DNA from: Cytomitobacter sp965233735
GTDB lineage: Bacteria; Pseudomonadota; Alphaproteobacteria; CAJXXZ01; 1604HC
Reading direction: 5' to 3'
Length of the DNA stretch: 64,000 bases
Assembly (NCBI GenBank): GCA_965233735.1
Contig: OZ247501.1
Location: forward strand, 62,001 to 126,000
Shown: piece by piece, positions 45,244 through 53,313 of the stretch
Layout of the letters: each line of letters begins with the position of its first letter
Position numbering within the stretch: position 1 is the stretch's first letter
The notes under the pieces: model-generated
What the model was told of the DNA's origin: nothing
Database searches by the model: none
What the model saw: the letters and a program-made list of their open reading frames with translations, nothing else
Program-made: the position numbers and the translations under genes

Positions 45244-46746
45244 ATGTTATCTCGTACTTGGCCAATGAAAAATGCAGAAAAAATTATCAATACAAATTCT
45301 GGTGATATTATTTTAAAAACTGGATATGGCCCTTCAGGATTGCCTCATTTGGGAACAATTGCTGAAATTATAAGAACTAGAATGGTTCAACAATCCCTAG
45401 AAATAAAAGAGAAAAGCGGGAAGATTATAGTTTTTGTTGATAATATGGATGGGTTCAGAAAAGTTCCTTCTAATTTGCCAAAACAAGAATATTTAGCTCA
45501 ATTTTTAGGAATGCCTTTATTTAAAGTGCCAGATGTTTTTGGATGTTGTGATAGCTTTGCTGATCATAATATTAATGAGCTTAACAAATTAATTGAAGCC
45601 TTTGACATGACGAAACACGTTGAAGTTGTTAGATCAAGTGATATGTATTTATCAGGAAAATTTAATGAAGCATTATTAAATGTGTTAAAAAATTATGAAA
45701 AAATATTATCAGTTATGCTGCCAACATTAGGGGAAGAAAGAAAAAAAACTTATAGTCCGTTTTTGCCTATTTCTAAAAAAAGCGGAAAAGTTCTAGAAGT
45801 GAAAATAGAAGAGTACAAAATAGATGAAGGTAAAATAACGTTTTATGATGAAGGAGAATTGACTGAAATTGATGTTACTGATGGAGGTTGTAAGTTACAA
45901 TGGAAAATTGATTGGGGAATGCAGTGGCATGCCTTGGGAGTGGATTTTGAAATGTATGGAAAAGATCTTATAGATTCATTTTCTGCATCAAAGCCTGTTT
46001 GCAAAATATTAGGATCTAAAGCTCCTGTAAATATGGTATATGAATTGTTTTTGGATGCTGATAATAAAAAAATATCAAAATCTAAAGGAAATGGGGTTAG
46101 TTTAGAGGATTGGATGAAGTTTGCTCCATTGGCTAGCATGAAACATTTCTTGTTTGGTCATCCAGAGCGTGCAAAAAGATTAGATATTAGAGATTTGCAT
46201 AGATATGTGGATGCTTATTTAGGTGATTTAAGCAAGTATAATCAAGAAGAAAGTGATGAAAAGAGAATGGAAAGCCCTATTTTTTATGTTCATGAAAAAG
46301 CTCCTCCTTCTACCTCTTTATCTTATGCTTTGTTATTGAATTTGCAAAAAGGACTAAGAAGCCCTGATTGTGATACATTTAGAAATTTTGTAATAAAACA
46401 ACATGGAAAGCTAAATGAAACAGAGGAAATATTAATTGATTGTGTTTATAAATTTTGTGAGTATCACCAAACAAGCTCTATGGAGATGCCAAAATGGATG
46501 AAAAAATATATGGACTCTTTTCTTGATAATATGCCAAAAATGAACAATGGATTAGATATGCAAACTTATTTGTATAGCTTAGGAAATGAAGCTGTTGCTA
46601 ATGAAGATGTAGATGATTTGAAAAATTGGTTCAAAACAATATATCAAGTTTTGTTTGGAGAAGATTCTGGTCCAAGATTAGGTCCATTTTTTGAACTTTA
46701 TGGAAAAGAAGAAAGTATAAAATTTGTTCAAAGTAAAATAGTGTGA
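45244..46746 (+). CDS. lysS: Lysyl-tRNA synthetase, class I
   Basis: 500 residues. Class I LysRS: G-P-S-G-L-P-H-L-G-T (HIGH-type), W-G-M-Q-W-H-A, and K-K-I-S-K-S-K-G-N-G (KMSKS-type), with the C-terminal helical cage domain. This archaeal-type enzyme replaces class II LysRS in many alphaproteobacteria including Rickettsiales. It is divergent from amn. A ~50-bp piece of this gene (from about 46343) reappears at 47459-47508. Confidence 0.92.
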   Translation: MLSRTWPMKNAEKIINTNSGDIILKTGYGPSGLPHLGTIAEIIRTRMVQQSLEIKEKSGKIIVFVDNMDGFRKVPSNLPKQEYLAQFLGMPLFKVPDVFGCCDSFADHNINELNKLIEAFDMTKHVEVVRSSDMYLSGKFNEALLNVLKNYEKILSVMLPTLGEERKKTYSPFLPISKKSGKVLEVKIEEYKIDEGKITFYDEGELTEIDVTDGGCKLQWKIDWGMQWHALGVDFEMYGKDLIDSFSASKPVCKILGSKAPVNMVYELFLDADNKKISKSKGNGVSLEDWMKFAPLASMKHFLFGHPERAKRLDIRDLHRYVDAYLGDLSKYNQEESDEKRMESPIFYVHEKAPPSTSLSYALLLNLQKGLRSPDCDTFRNFVIKQHGKLNETEEILIDCVYKFCEYHQTSSMEMPKWMKKYMDSFLDNMPKMNNGLDMQTYLYSLGNEAVANEDVDDLKNWFKTIYQVLFGEDSGPRLGPFFELYGKEESIKFVQSKIV

Positions 46747-46853
46747 TGTTATAAAAACAATGATAACTTTAAAATAGTTAGTATTACTTTATTTGTTTTA
46801 TAAAAGAGACAAAGAAGTTGTTTTTTTTGTAGATTTAGTGATATTCTAGTAAT

Positions 46854-47400
46854 ATGAAGAATATAAGAGTATTGTTAAGTGTTTGTTTTGTGTCAACATG
46901 CTTTGCAAGTGGTAATGAAGAAGTGACGCCATTAAATCAAGCAACAAATTCTTCTCAAATAGCTACTACTTTTGAAGAAGATTCTCAAAGTCAGAGTGAT
47001 TTGTCTGAAAGCGAAAAATTGCCTGATGATGTAAAAAAAATGATTGAAATTGATGAATTTATTGAAAATGGAATTGAAAGTGGAGAATTATTTAAAAATT
47101 TTAGAGAATCATTTGAAAGAGTGTTCGGTGGTGAATTTTCTTTTTATTTAGATCGCTTAGGAATTAAAGAAAAAGATTTTTGGGGCGTTTTGCAAGGTGT
47201 AACTACTTCTTTTAAAAATGATACAGAAAGAGAATATTTTAGCATTGTTGAACATTTTGTAGAAAATCAATAACATAATCTGAGTGATAAATATTATAAA
47301 TATCTAGGTATGATTTCTGAAATTGACGATCAAATCAAAGCTGTTCAAGAAGCTAGATTAAAACATGTAAGTGAAGAGTATTAAAAGATTTTTTTGTAAT
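46854..47400 (+). pseudogene. Decayed kinase-like secreted protein (family B, copy 2)
   Basis: The open part (46854-47273) encodes the family signal peptide M-K-N-I-R-V-L-L-S-V-C-F-V-S-T-C-F-A and N-terminal helical region, ending V-E-N-Q then TAA. The same frame continues past this stop with family sequence (Y-K-Y-L-G-M-I-S-E-I-D-D-Q-I-K-A-V), matching residues ~133-165 of copy 3. It then meets another TAA where copy 3 reads Y-L-K-G. The whole kinase-like half is gone. TATTCT sits 6 nt before the ATG, as in other copies. A truncated expressed protein is possible, but decay is the simpler view. Confidence 0.65.
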
Positions 47401-47458
47401 TGTTTTTAGAATCATTACTAATTCTAAAAATTATTGAGATAAAATATGTGCAAAAAGG

Positions 47459-47508
47459 ATTGAGAAGCTCTGATTATGATACATTTAGAAATATTGTTAT
47501 TCTGTTTG
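47459..47508 (+). repeat. Stray fragment of lysS in intergenic DNA
   Basis: About 50 bp match lysS 46343-46392 with roughly six differences. The surrounding bases do not match. It is not part of an open frame here. Confidence 0.7.
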
Positions 47509-47599
47509 TATAATATATAATCAAATTGTGAAATGTAAAATATTGTTTATATTTGCTTGCTTTGTTAATCAATTAACTGCTTTGACAAAAATATTCAAA

Positions 47600-47627
47600 T
47601 TGTTTTTTATAAATTTAATGATATATT
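47600..47627 (+). promoter_or_regulatory. Promoter of family B copy 3, shared with copy 1
   Basis: TTGTTT (47600-47605), a 16-bp spacer and TATATT (47622-47627), 6 nt before the ATG. The 30 bp before the start are almost the same as upstream of 27728 on the minus strand. Confidence 0.5.
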
Positions 47628-47633
47628 AATAGT

Positions 47634-49055
47634 ATGAAGAATATTAATGTATTGTTAAGTGCTTGTTTTATGTCAATGTGCTTTGCAAGTGGTAGTGAAG
47701 AAACAACACCATTTCATCAAATTTCTAGAGGATTTTGCAGCCCATCTCAAGTTCCACCTCCTTTTTTGCAACCTACTCCTGGAGAAAAAGTATCTCAAAA
47801 CCAGAGTGATTTGTTTGAAAACAAACAGTTGTTTGAAAAAGCTTTACCTAATGAATTTGAAAATCTTTTGAACCAATTAGGCAACTCTACAGAAGAGAAA
47901 GCAAAAAAGTGGAGTATTTTGCAAAATAAAGATGTTTCTTTTGAAAATTCTGAAAAAAGAAATTATTTTAGAATGGTGAAGCATTTTTTTCTTTCTAAAA
48001 GTAAAGATCTGACTTTTTTTAAAGATAATGATTTTTATATATTACAAGGAAAAATCACTGAAATTGATGCTAAAATTAAATCTGTTCCAGAAGATAGGTT
48101 AAAACAATTAAGCGAAGATTACTTAAAAGGGCTTTTTGGTGATAATTCCAAAATAATTCCTGGAAGTAAAAAAGATGGAAGTCAAATAGGTATTAAAATG
48201 ACAGTTGCTTATGATTATTATATTAAAACTCACTCTGAAGGCACTCAAGTCTCAAATTCACAGAACGGCAGCGTTGCAGCAGCAAAACAGGTTAAAGCAG
48301 TAGAGTTGTTAAATTATAAAATATTAGAGAATCTTAAGATTGGTCCTGAAAGTCACTTTTTTGGAAGAGATGATTATGATTTTTATATTATGACATTAGA
48401 TGCATCTATTGATCCTGAAAGCAAGAAATGGTTAGGAAAATTCACAGAATTTGATAAAATCAAACATGATGAAAATATATTAGGGTGCATAGCAAATTAT
48501 AATAATAGTGAAAAACTTTCTCAAGAAATGATTGAAGAAATAGAAAAAGATGAAAAATCACTTAAATTCATAAAAGAAGTAAGTAAAATTAATATTATTA
48601 TGAGAATTTTGGGACTAACTGACTTACATAATAATTCATCAAATTTTGGATTTATAATAAATAAAAATGAGTTAATGGATTTGAAAATCATAGATTCAAG
48701 AATTAGCAACTTGGATTTGCTAGAAGGAATAAAATCTTTTGAAACTGGAAATGGAGTGTATCAAAGTGGAACATCTACGAATTCTGTTGATTATGCTTTT
48801 AAAACTAGAAATTTAGAATTACGTTTGGAAGAAGCAAACAATATTATAAATAGTATTTTGATAAATTTTGAATCTTTATTAAATAACTCCAAATCAGAAG
48901 TTATTAATGTGATGAAAAAAAACATCAAAGACACTGAATCTATAAAGTGTTTTGAAATTCAGTTATCAGATAGATGTGAAGGTATATTAAATAATTATCA
49001 AGTTTTTAAAGAAAAAATTCCTCAAAAATTAAATTCCATAAAAACTACTACGTAA
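47634..49055 (+). CDS. Secreted kinase-like protein (family B, copy 3)
   Basis: 473 residues, collinear with copy 1 to the residue at the key sites: signal peptide (1-18), Pro-rich linker, helical region, D-G-S-Q-I-G-I-K (181-188), Y-Y-I-K (Lys198), V-E-L-L-N-Y-K (Glu224), Y-I-M-T-L-D-A-S hinge, D-L-H-N-N-S-S-N-F-G-F (Asp330, Asn334, Asn337) and K-I-I-D (Asp354). D-L-H with later Asn resembles the catalytic loop of aminoglycoside phosphotransferases, but with two extra residues before the final Asn. An export signal plus a kinase-like core suggests a host-directed phosphotransferase; this is inference. Confidence 0.6.
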   Translation: MKNINVLLSACFMSMCFASGSEETTPFHQISRGFCSPSQVPPPFLQPTPGEKVSQNQSDLFENKQLFEKALPNEFENLLNQLGNSTEEKAKKWSILQNKDVSFENSEKRNYFRMVKHFFLSKSKDLTFFKDNDFYILQGKITEIDAKIKSVPEDRLKQLSEDYLKGLFGDNSKIIPGSKKDGSQIGIKMTVAYDYYIKTHSEGTQVSNSQNGSVAAAKQVKAVELLNYKILENLKIGPESHFFGRDDYDFYIMTLDASIDPESKKWLGKFTEFDKIKHDENILGCIANYNNSEKLSQEMIEEIEKDEKSLKFIKEVSKINIIMRILGLTDLHNNSSNFGFIINKNELMDLKIIDSRISNLDLLEGIKSFETGNGVYQSGTSTNSVDYAFKTRNLELRLEEANNIINSILINFESLLNNSKSEVINVMKKNIKDTESIKCFEIQLSDRCEGILNNYQVFKEKIPQKLNSIKTTT

Positions 49056-49132
49056 AAAATTTGAAAATGATGGTTTGCAGTGAAGTTGTTATGAAAACTA
49101 TTTTCTTTCTTTGCTAAATGTTACCATATGTT

Positions 49133-49999
49133 ATGAACAAAAAACTTGCTCAAATTGCTATTATAGGATCACCTAATGTTGGAAAATCTAGCATTTTAAA
49201 TTATTGGATAGGAAGTAAAGTCAGCATTGTATCTTCAAAACCACATACTACTCGTAATGCTGTTTTAGGATCTTTGACAAAAAATGATACACAAATTGTT
49301 TTTGTAGACACTCCTGGATTTGCTAGACCAGGAGGGCTTTGGGGTCAGCATTTAGCAGATTCTTTGAATGATGCATTTCAAGATGTTGAAACTATTTTAT
49401 TAGTAATTGATGCAAAAAAACCATTAAAATTAGGAACAGAAGAACTATTAGATTTATCAATTAAATCTGGTAAAAAATTATTTATAACTGTTCACAAATC
49501 CGATTCAGTTAAAAAAGAAGATTTAATCAAAATAGCTCAATGGATTCAAGATAAAAACTATAAAGATGCTATTTTTCTTACATCCACTAATGATTGCACA
49601 GGTGTGGATGATTTATTAAATGCAATTACCAAAGAAGCTAAAGATGGAGATTGGATTTTTGAATCAGATAAAAATACAAACTTAACAAAAGAATGGATGG
49701 GAGCTGAATATGTTAGAGAAAAAGCATTTTATATTTTACATCAAGAGATTCCTTTTGGTTTAGGTGTTGTTCCTCGTCAATGGAATTTTAAAAACAAAGC
49801 TTGGGAATTACATGTTGATTTGATTGTTAAAAGTTTGGGTCATAAAAAAATTGTTATTGGTAAAAATGCTTCTATGTTGAAAGAAATTGGATCTTCAGCC
49901 AGAGCAGAATTAGTTACTAAATGGGGAAGAGGAAGCTTATTTGTTACTGTAAAAGTGGATCCAAAATTCAAAGAAAATGTTGTAAAGCTTTATAAGTAA
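49133..49999 (+). CDS. era: GTPase Era
   Basis: About 288 residues from the ATG at 49133 (an in-frame ATG at 49118 would add five). G1 is G-S-P-N-V-G-K-S, G2 the H-T-T-R block, G3 D-T-P-G-F and G4 H-K-S-D (His121), where the family has N-K-x-D. A KH domain closes the protein (I-V-I-G-K-N-A-S...W-G-R-G-S-L-F-V). Era binds the 3' end of 16S rRNA and checks 30S assembly. Its usual neighbour rnc is not adjacent. Confidence 0.9.
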   Translation: MNKKLAQIAIIGSPNVGKSSILNYWIGSKVSIVSSKPHTTRNAVLGSLTKNDTQIVFVDTPGFARPGGLWGQHLADSLNDAFQDVETILLVIDAKKPLKLGTEELLDLSIKSGKKLFITVHKSDSVKKEDLIKIAQWIQDKNYKDAIFLTSTNDCTGVDDLLNAITKEAKDGDWIFESDKNTNLTKEWMGAEYVREKAFYILHQEIPFGLGVVPRQWNFKNKAWELHVDLIVKSLGHKKIVIGKNASMLKEIGSSARAELVTKWGRGSLFVTVKVDPKFKENVVKLYK

Positions 50000-50028
50000 A
50001 AGCTCTAAAAAACAAAATTATTAAAATT

Positions 50029-50592
50029 TCACAGAGAATTAATTTCTTCCCATTGTGGGCAAGAAGTGAAGTGGTCATTAACCATTCCAACAGCTTGCAT
50101 ATATGCATACATTATTTTTGATCCAACAAAAGACATTCCTCGTTTTTTTAGATCTTTTGATAGCAAATCACTTTCTAATGTTGTATCAGGGACACTTTCA
50201 AAATCAGGCCATGAATTATTTTTTTGCTTAAAATTAACAAAGCTCCAAATGTACTTATCAAAGCTTGTAAATTCTTTTTGTATTTTAATAAATATCTGTG
50301 CATTTACTCGTGTATATTTTATTTTTAATTTATTTCTAATTATTCCAGTATTTTGCAATTGCAATTCTAAATCTTCATCTGTCATATTAGCAACTAAATT
50401 TGGATTGAAATTATGAAAAGCTTTTCTATAATTTTCTCTCTTGTTCAATATGATTTCCCAGCTTAATCCTGCATGCGCTCCCTCTAAAATTAGAAGTTCA
50501 AATAACTTTGTATCATCGTGAATAGGGCGCCCCCATTCTAAATCATGATAATTAGAATAAATTAAGCTTTTTGATCCAAAACATCGTTCCAT
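50029..50592 (-). CDS. tag: DNA-3-methyladenine glycosylase I
   Basis: 187 residues, the Tag length. Landmarks: N-terminal R-C-F-G-S-K and Y-H-D-L-E-W-G-R-P (glycosylase I signature), F-E-L-L-I-L-E-G-A-H-A-G-L-S-W, and C-terminal S-F-V-G-S-K-I-M-Y-A-Y-M-Q-A-V-G-M-V-N-D-H with the zinc-site Cys/His residues. It removes 3-methyladenine from DNA. A TTGAAT-16-TATACT pair ends 5 nt before the start. Confidence 0.92.
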   Translation of the reverse strand: MERCFGSKSLIYSNYHDLEWGRPIHDDTKLFELLILEGAHAGLSWEIILNKRENYRKAFHNFNPNLVANMTDEDLELQLQNTGIIRNKLKIKYTRVNAQIFIKIQKEFTSFDKYIWSFVNFKQKNNSWPDFESVPDTTLESDLLSKDLKKRGMSFVGSKIMYAYMQAVGMVNDHFTSCPQWEEINSL

Positions 50593-50650
50593 GACTTAGT
50601 ATAAGTAAAAACATTTAAAATTCAAACTATGAAAAAAATTAAAAAGAAAT

Positions 50651-50727
50651 TGGTTGCGGGAGCAGGATTTGAACCTACGACCTTCAGGTTATGAACCTGA
50701 CGAGCTACCAAGCTGCTCTATCCCGCA
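50651..50727 (-). tRNA. Initiator tRNA-fMet (anticodon CAT)
   Basis: 77 nt with encoded CCA. The D-arm (GAGCAGCTTGGTAGCTC) and the run GTTCAAATCC match bacterial initiator tRNA rather than elongator tRNA-Met. Two usual initiator marks differ: position 1-72 reads T-A instead of the C·A mismatch, and the three G-C pairs by the anticodon loop are A-T, G-C, G-C. Confidence 0.88.
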
Positions 50728-50850
50728 ATTAAATTCTATGAAATTTATGAATATTTTGCAAGAGCTAAATATATATTTTTATTCAAAAATATTAACAAAT
50801 CATGAATATTAATAGCACTTATCTTGTATAGATAAATCTATATGAAAATG

Positions 50851-50879
50851 TAGACATAGACTGCGTTTTGTGCTATAAA
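50851..50879 (+). promoter_or_regulatory. Promoter of tRNA-Leu-tig-clpP operon
   Basis: TAGACA (50851-50856), a 17-bp spacer and TATAAA (50874-50879), 9 nt before the tRNA 5' end. The next gene, tig, starts 20 bp after the tRNA and has its own AGGAGA site, so one transcript may carry both. Confidence 0.55.
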
Positions 50880-50888
50880 TTGGGCCGA

Positions 50889-50969
50889 GCGGATGTGGTG
50901 GAATGGTAGACACGTTAGATTTAGGTTCTAATGACGCGAGTCGTGGGGGTTCAAGTCCCTTCATCCGTA
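50889..50969 (+). tRNA. tRNA-Leu (anticodon TAG)
   Basis: Acceptor GCGGATG/CATCCGT (1-72 is G·T), anticodon stem TTAGA/TCTAA with loop TTTAGGT (anticodon UAG), short class II-type variable arm and T-arm with GGTTCAAGTCC. Discriminator A; no encoded CCA. Confidence 0.93.
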
Positions 50970-50988
50970 TAAAATAGGAGAGAACAAA

Positions 50989-52671
50989 ATGAATTTACCT
51001 GCTGAAAAAGATTTCTTAGAAGGAGTTGAGTATAATTTAACTTCATCTGAGGGATTAAATAAAACATACGAAGTAAAAGTGCAACATGGTAAGTTTGTTG
51101 AGTTAGTAGAAGGTTTTTTTGAAGAAAAAAGAAAATCTTATTCTACAAAATATTTTAGAGTAGGAAAAGTTCCTATGTCTATTGTGAAAAAGCATTTTGC
51201 TGCTTCTTCCTTTGCTAATGTTGTTAGCAAAATGACTGCTGAGATATTAGTAAAATTAGATGAAAAGTTTTTAGGAGATCCAGATATTTCTGTAAAGCAA
51301 CATTTTAATGCAGATGAAAAAAAAGATCCAATTTTCAATATAATTCTAAACACAGAGCCGTCTGTTCCTGATTTTGATTTTAAAAGTATTAAAATTATTA
51401 ACCCTGAAGTTAATATTACAGATGAAGATATCATGCATGAAATGGAAATGTGGGCAAAAAATAACGAACGAGGTGTTGAGTTAGCTGAGAAAAGAGCTTC
51501 TAAAATTGGTGATACTGTGTTGATTTCAATGCACTTGTTGGACAAATCATCTCAAAGTGAAAAGAAATCTTTAAAAGTAAAATTAGGATCTGGAATGTTT
51601 ATTGACATTGAAGATAAACTATTAGATAAAAATGAAGGAGATAAAATTCCTCATACTATAAAAATTGATAAAAACATTACAGAAAACAAAAGTCTTCCAT
51701 CTGATATGAAAAAATTTGCAGGAAAAAACATATCTGTAAATTTGTCAGTTGATAAGATTATGGAAACCAAAAACTATGAAGTTAACGAAGAAATGGCAAA
51801 AAAATTTGGATGCTCATCAATCGATACATGTAAATTAAGATTCAAATCAATGATGGAAGACAAAGTTGATGAATCTATTTTTATGTATAAAAAGCATCAA
51901 CTTTCAAAGAATTTAAGCAGTGAAGTAGAGTTTGATATTCCTAATAATGCTTTGAAATTAGAAATTCAAATTTTGTGGAACAAATTTTTAGCTAGATTTA
52001 ATTTAAAAAGAGATGAAATGTTTAATTATGAAGAAATAAAAATTTTATTTGACAATATTAAAAAAGCTGGATTTTTATCAGATAAAACTTTTGATGAAGC
52101 AAATGCTCACTATGCAGAAATTGCTACTAGAAGAATAAAGTTCTTTTTTGTTATGAAGAAAATTCAAAATGATTTAGAAATCAAACTTCAAAAAGAGGAC
52201 GTTGATAAAGAAATCATGAAAAAATCTTCTGATTTCAAAGGTGGTTTGGCTGAAGCTGTAAGTTATTACGAAAAAAATAAAAATGCTAGGAAAGATTTAG
52301 AAAATGTTGCTCTTGAAGATAAAATTGTTGCAGAGCTTGTTTCTAAAATAACATTAGAAGATAAAAAAATGGCAGTTAAAGAATTATTTGAATCTTTAAG
52401 TGTTTTGATAAATGAATTTGATTTGCCTATTTCTATGAAAGAAGAATCTGAACTTGATGATGAAAAATCTTCTGAAGCAGGATTAACTGATGAATCTTCT
52501 TCTGAATCTGATAAAGAAGAAAAAAAGGAAAAAGCTAAAAAAACAAGAAAGCCAGCTGCAAAAAAGAAAAATGATGATTCTGATGAAGGTGGTTCTAAAA
52601 AAGAAGAAAAATCTTCTGAACAACCAGATGCAAAAGCTAAAAAAGCAAAGTCACCTACTAAGGTCTCATAA
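50989..52671 (+). CDS. tig: Trigger factor with long charged C-terminal extension
   Basis: 560 residues against the usual 430-450. The N-terminal ribosome-binding domain carries Y-F-R-V-G-K-V-P (family G-F-R-x-G-K-x-P), and a PPIase-like and a helical chaperone domain follow. From about residue 480 there is an added tail of alternating Ser/Glu/Asp and Lys/Ala runs, ending P-T-K-V-S. Trigger factor meets nascent chains at the ribosome exit. The order tig-clpP-clpX is the classic one. AGGAGA precedes the start, and the stop overlaps the clpP start (TAATG). Confidence 0.88.
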   Translation: MNLPAEKDFLEGVEYNLTSSEGLNKTYEVKVQHGKFVELVEGFFEEKRKSYSTKYFRVGKVPMSIVKKHFAASSFANVVSKMTAEILVKLDEKFLGDPDISVKQHFNADEKKDPIFNIILNTEPSVPDFDFKSIKIINPEVNITDEDIMHEMEMWAKNNERGVELAEKRASKIGDTVLISMHLLDKSSQSEKKSLKVKLGSGMFIDIEDKLLDKNEGDKIPHTIKIDKNITENKSLPSDMKKFAGKNISVNLSVDKIMETKNYEVNEEMAKKFGCSSIDTCKLRFKSMMEDKVDESIFMYKKHQLSKNLSSEVEFDIPNNALKLEIQILWNKFLARFNLKRDEMFNYEEIKILFDNIKKAGFLSDKTFDEANAHYAEIATRRIKFFFVMKKIQNDLEIKLQKEDVDKEIMKKSSDFKGGLAEAVSYYEKNKNARKDLENVALEDKIVAELVSKITLEDKKMAVKELFESLSVLINEFDLPISMKEESELDDEKSSEAGLTDESSSESDKEEKKEKAKKTRKPAAKKKNDDSDEGGSKKEEKSSEQPDAKAKKAKSPTKVS

Positions 52672-53264
52672 TGAATTTAGTTCCTGTAGTTGTTGAAAGA
52701 AGTGGAAAAGGAGATAGATCTTATGATATTTATTCTCGCCTCTTAAAAGAAAGAGTTATTTTTCTAACTGGAGAAATTAACGATGATTTATCTACTTTGA
52801 TTTGTTCTCAGTTGTTGTTTTTAGAAGCTGAAAGCTCAAAAGATATCTATATCTATGTTAATTCTCCTGGTGGATCTATTACATCAGCTTTGGCAATATA
52901 TGATACCATGATGTTTGTTTCTCCAAATGTTAATACAATTTGTTTGGGCCAAGCATGTTCAGCTGCTTCTTTGTTGCTATGTGCTGGTAATAAAAGAATG
53001 ATGTTAAAAAATGCTAGAGTTCTTTTGCACCAACCTTTAGGTCAGATGAAAGGTCAAGCTCGTGACTTAGAATTATATGTAGATGAAATAAAAAAATTGA
53101 AAGACATTGTCGCAAATATCTATAATGAGCATACAGGTATATCATTAGAAGAGTTAGATGATATATTTGATAGAGATACTATATATAGGAGTCATGAAGC
53201 AATAAAAATGAATATTGTTGATGAAGTTGTTAAAAATAGAAAAGATGAAAAAATTAATATTTGA
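52671..53264 (+). CDS. clpP: ATP-dependent Clp protease proteolytic subunit
   Basis: 197 residues. The catalytic triad is visible: Ser97 in G-Q-A-C-S-A-A-S, His120 in L-L-H-Q-P-L-G and Asp near 169 in F-D-R-D. The substrate-binding G-G-S-I and the N-terminal S-Y-D-I-Y-S-R-L-L-K-E-R are typical. It forms the double heptamer that degrades proteins fed by ClpX. The start overlaps the tig stop. Confidence 0.95.
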   Translation: MNLVPVVVERSGKGDRSYDIYSRLLKERVIFLTGEINDDLSTLICSQLLFLEAESSKDIYIYVNSPGGSITSALAIYDTMMFVSPNVNTICLGQACSAASLLLCAGNKRMMLKNARVLLHQPLGQMKGQARDLELYVDEIKKLKDIVANIYNEHTGISLEELDDIFDRDTIYRSHEAIKMNIVDEVVKNRKDEKINI

Positions 53265-53313
53265 AGAAAGTTTTTTTAACTATATTATATACAAAGTAAG
53301 GTAAGGTTTTTTT

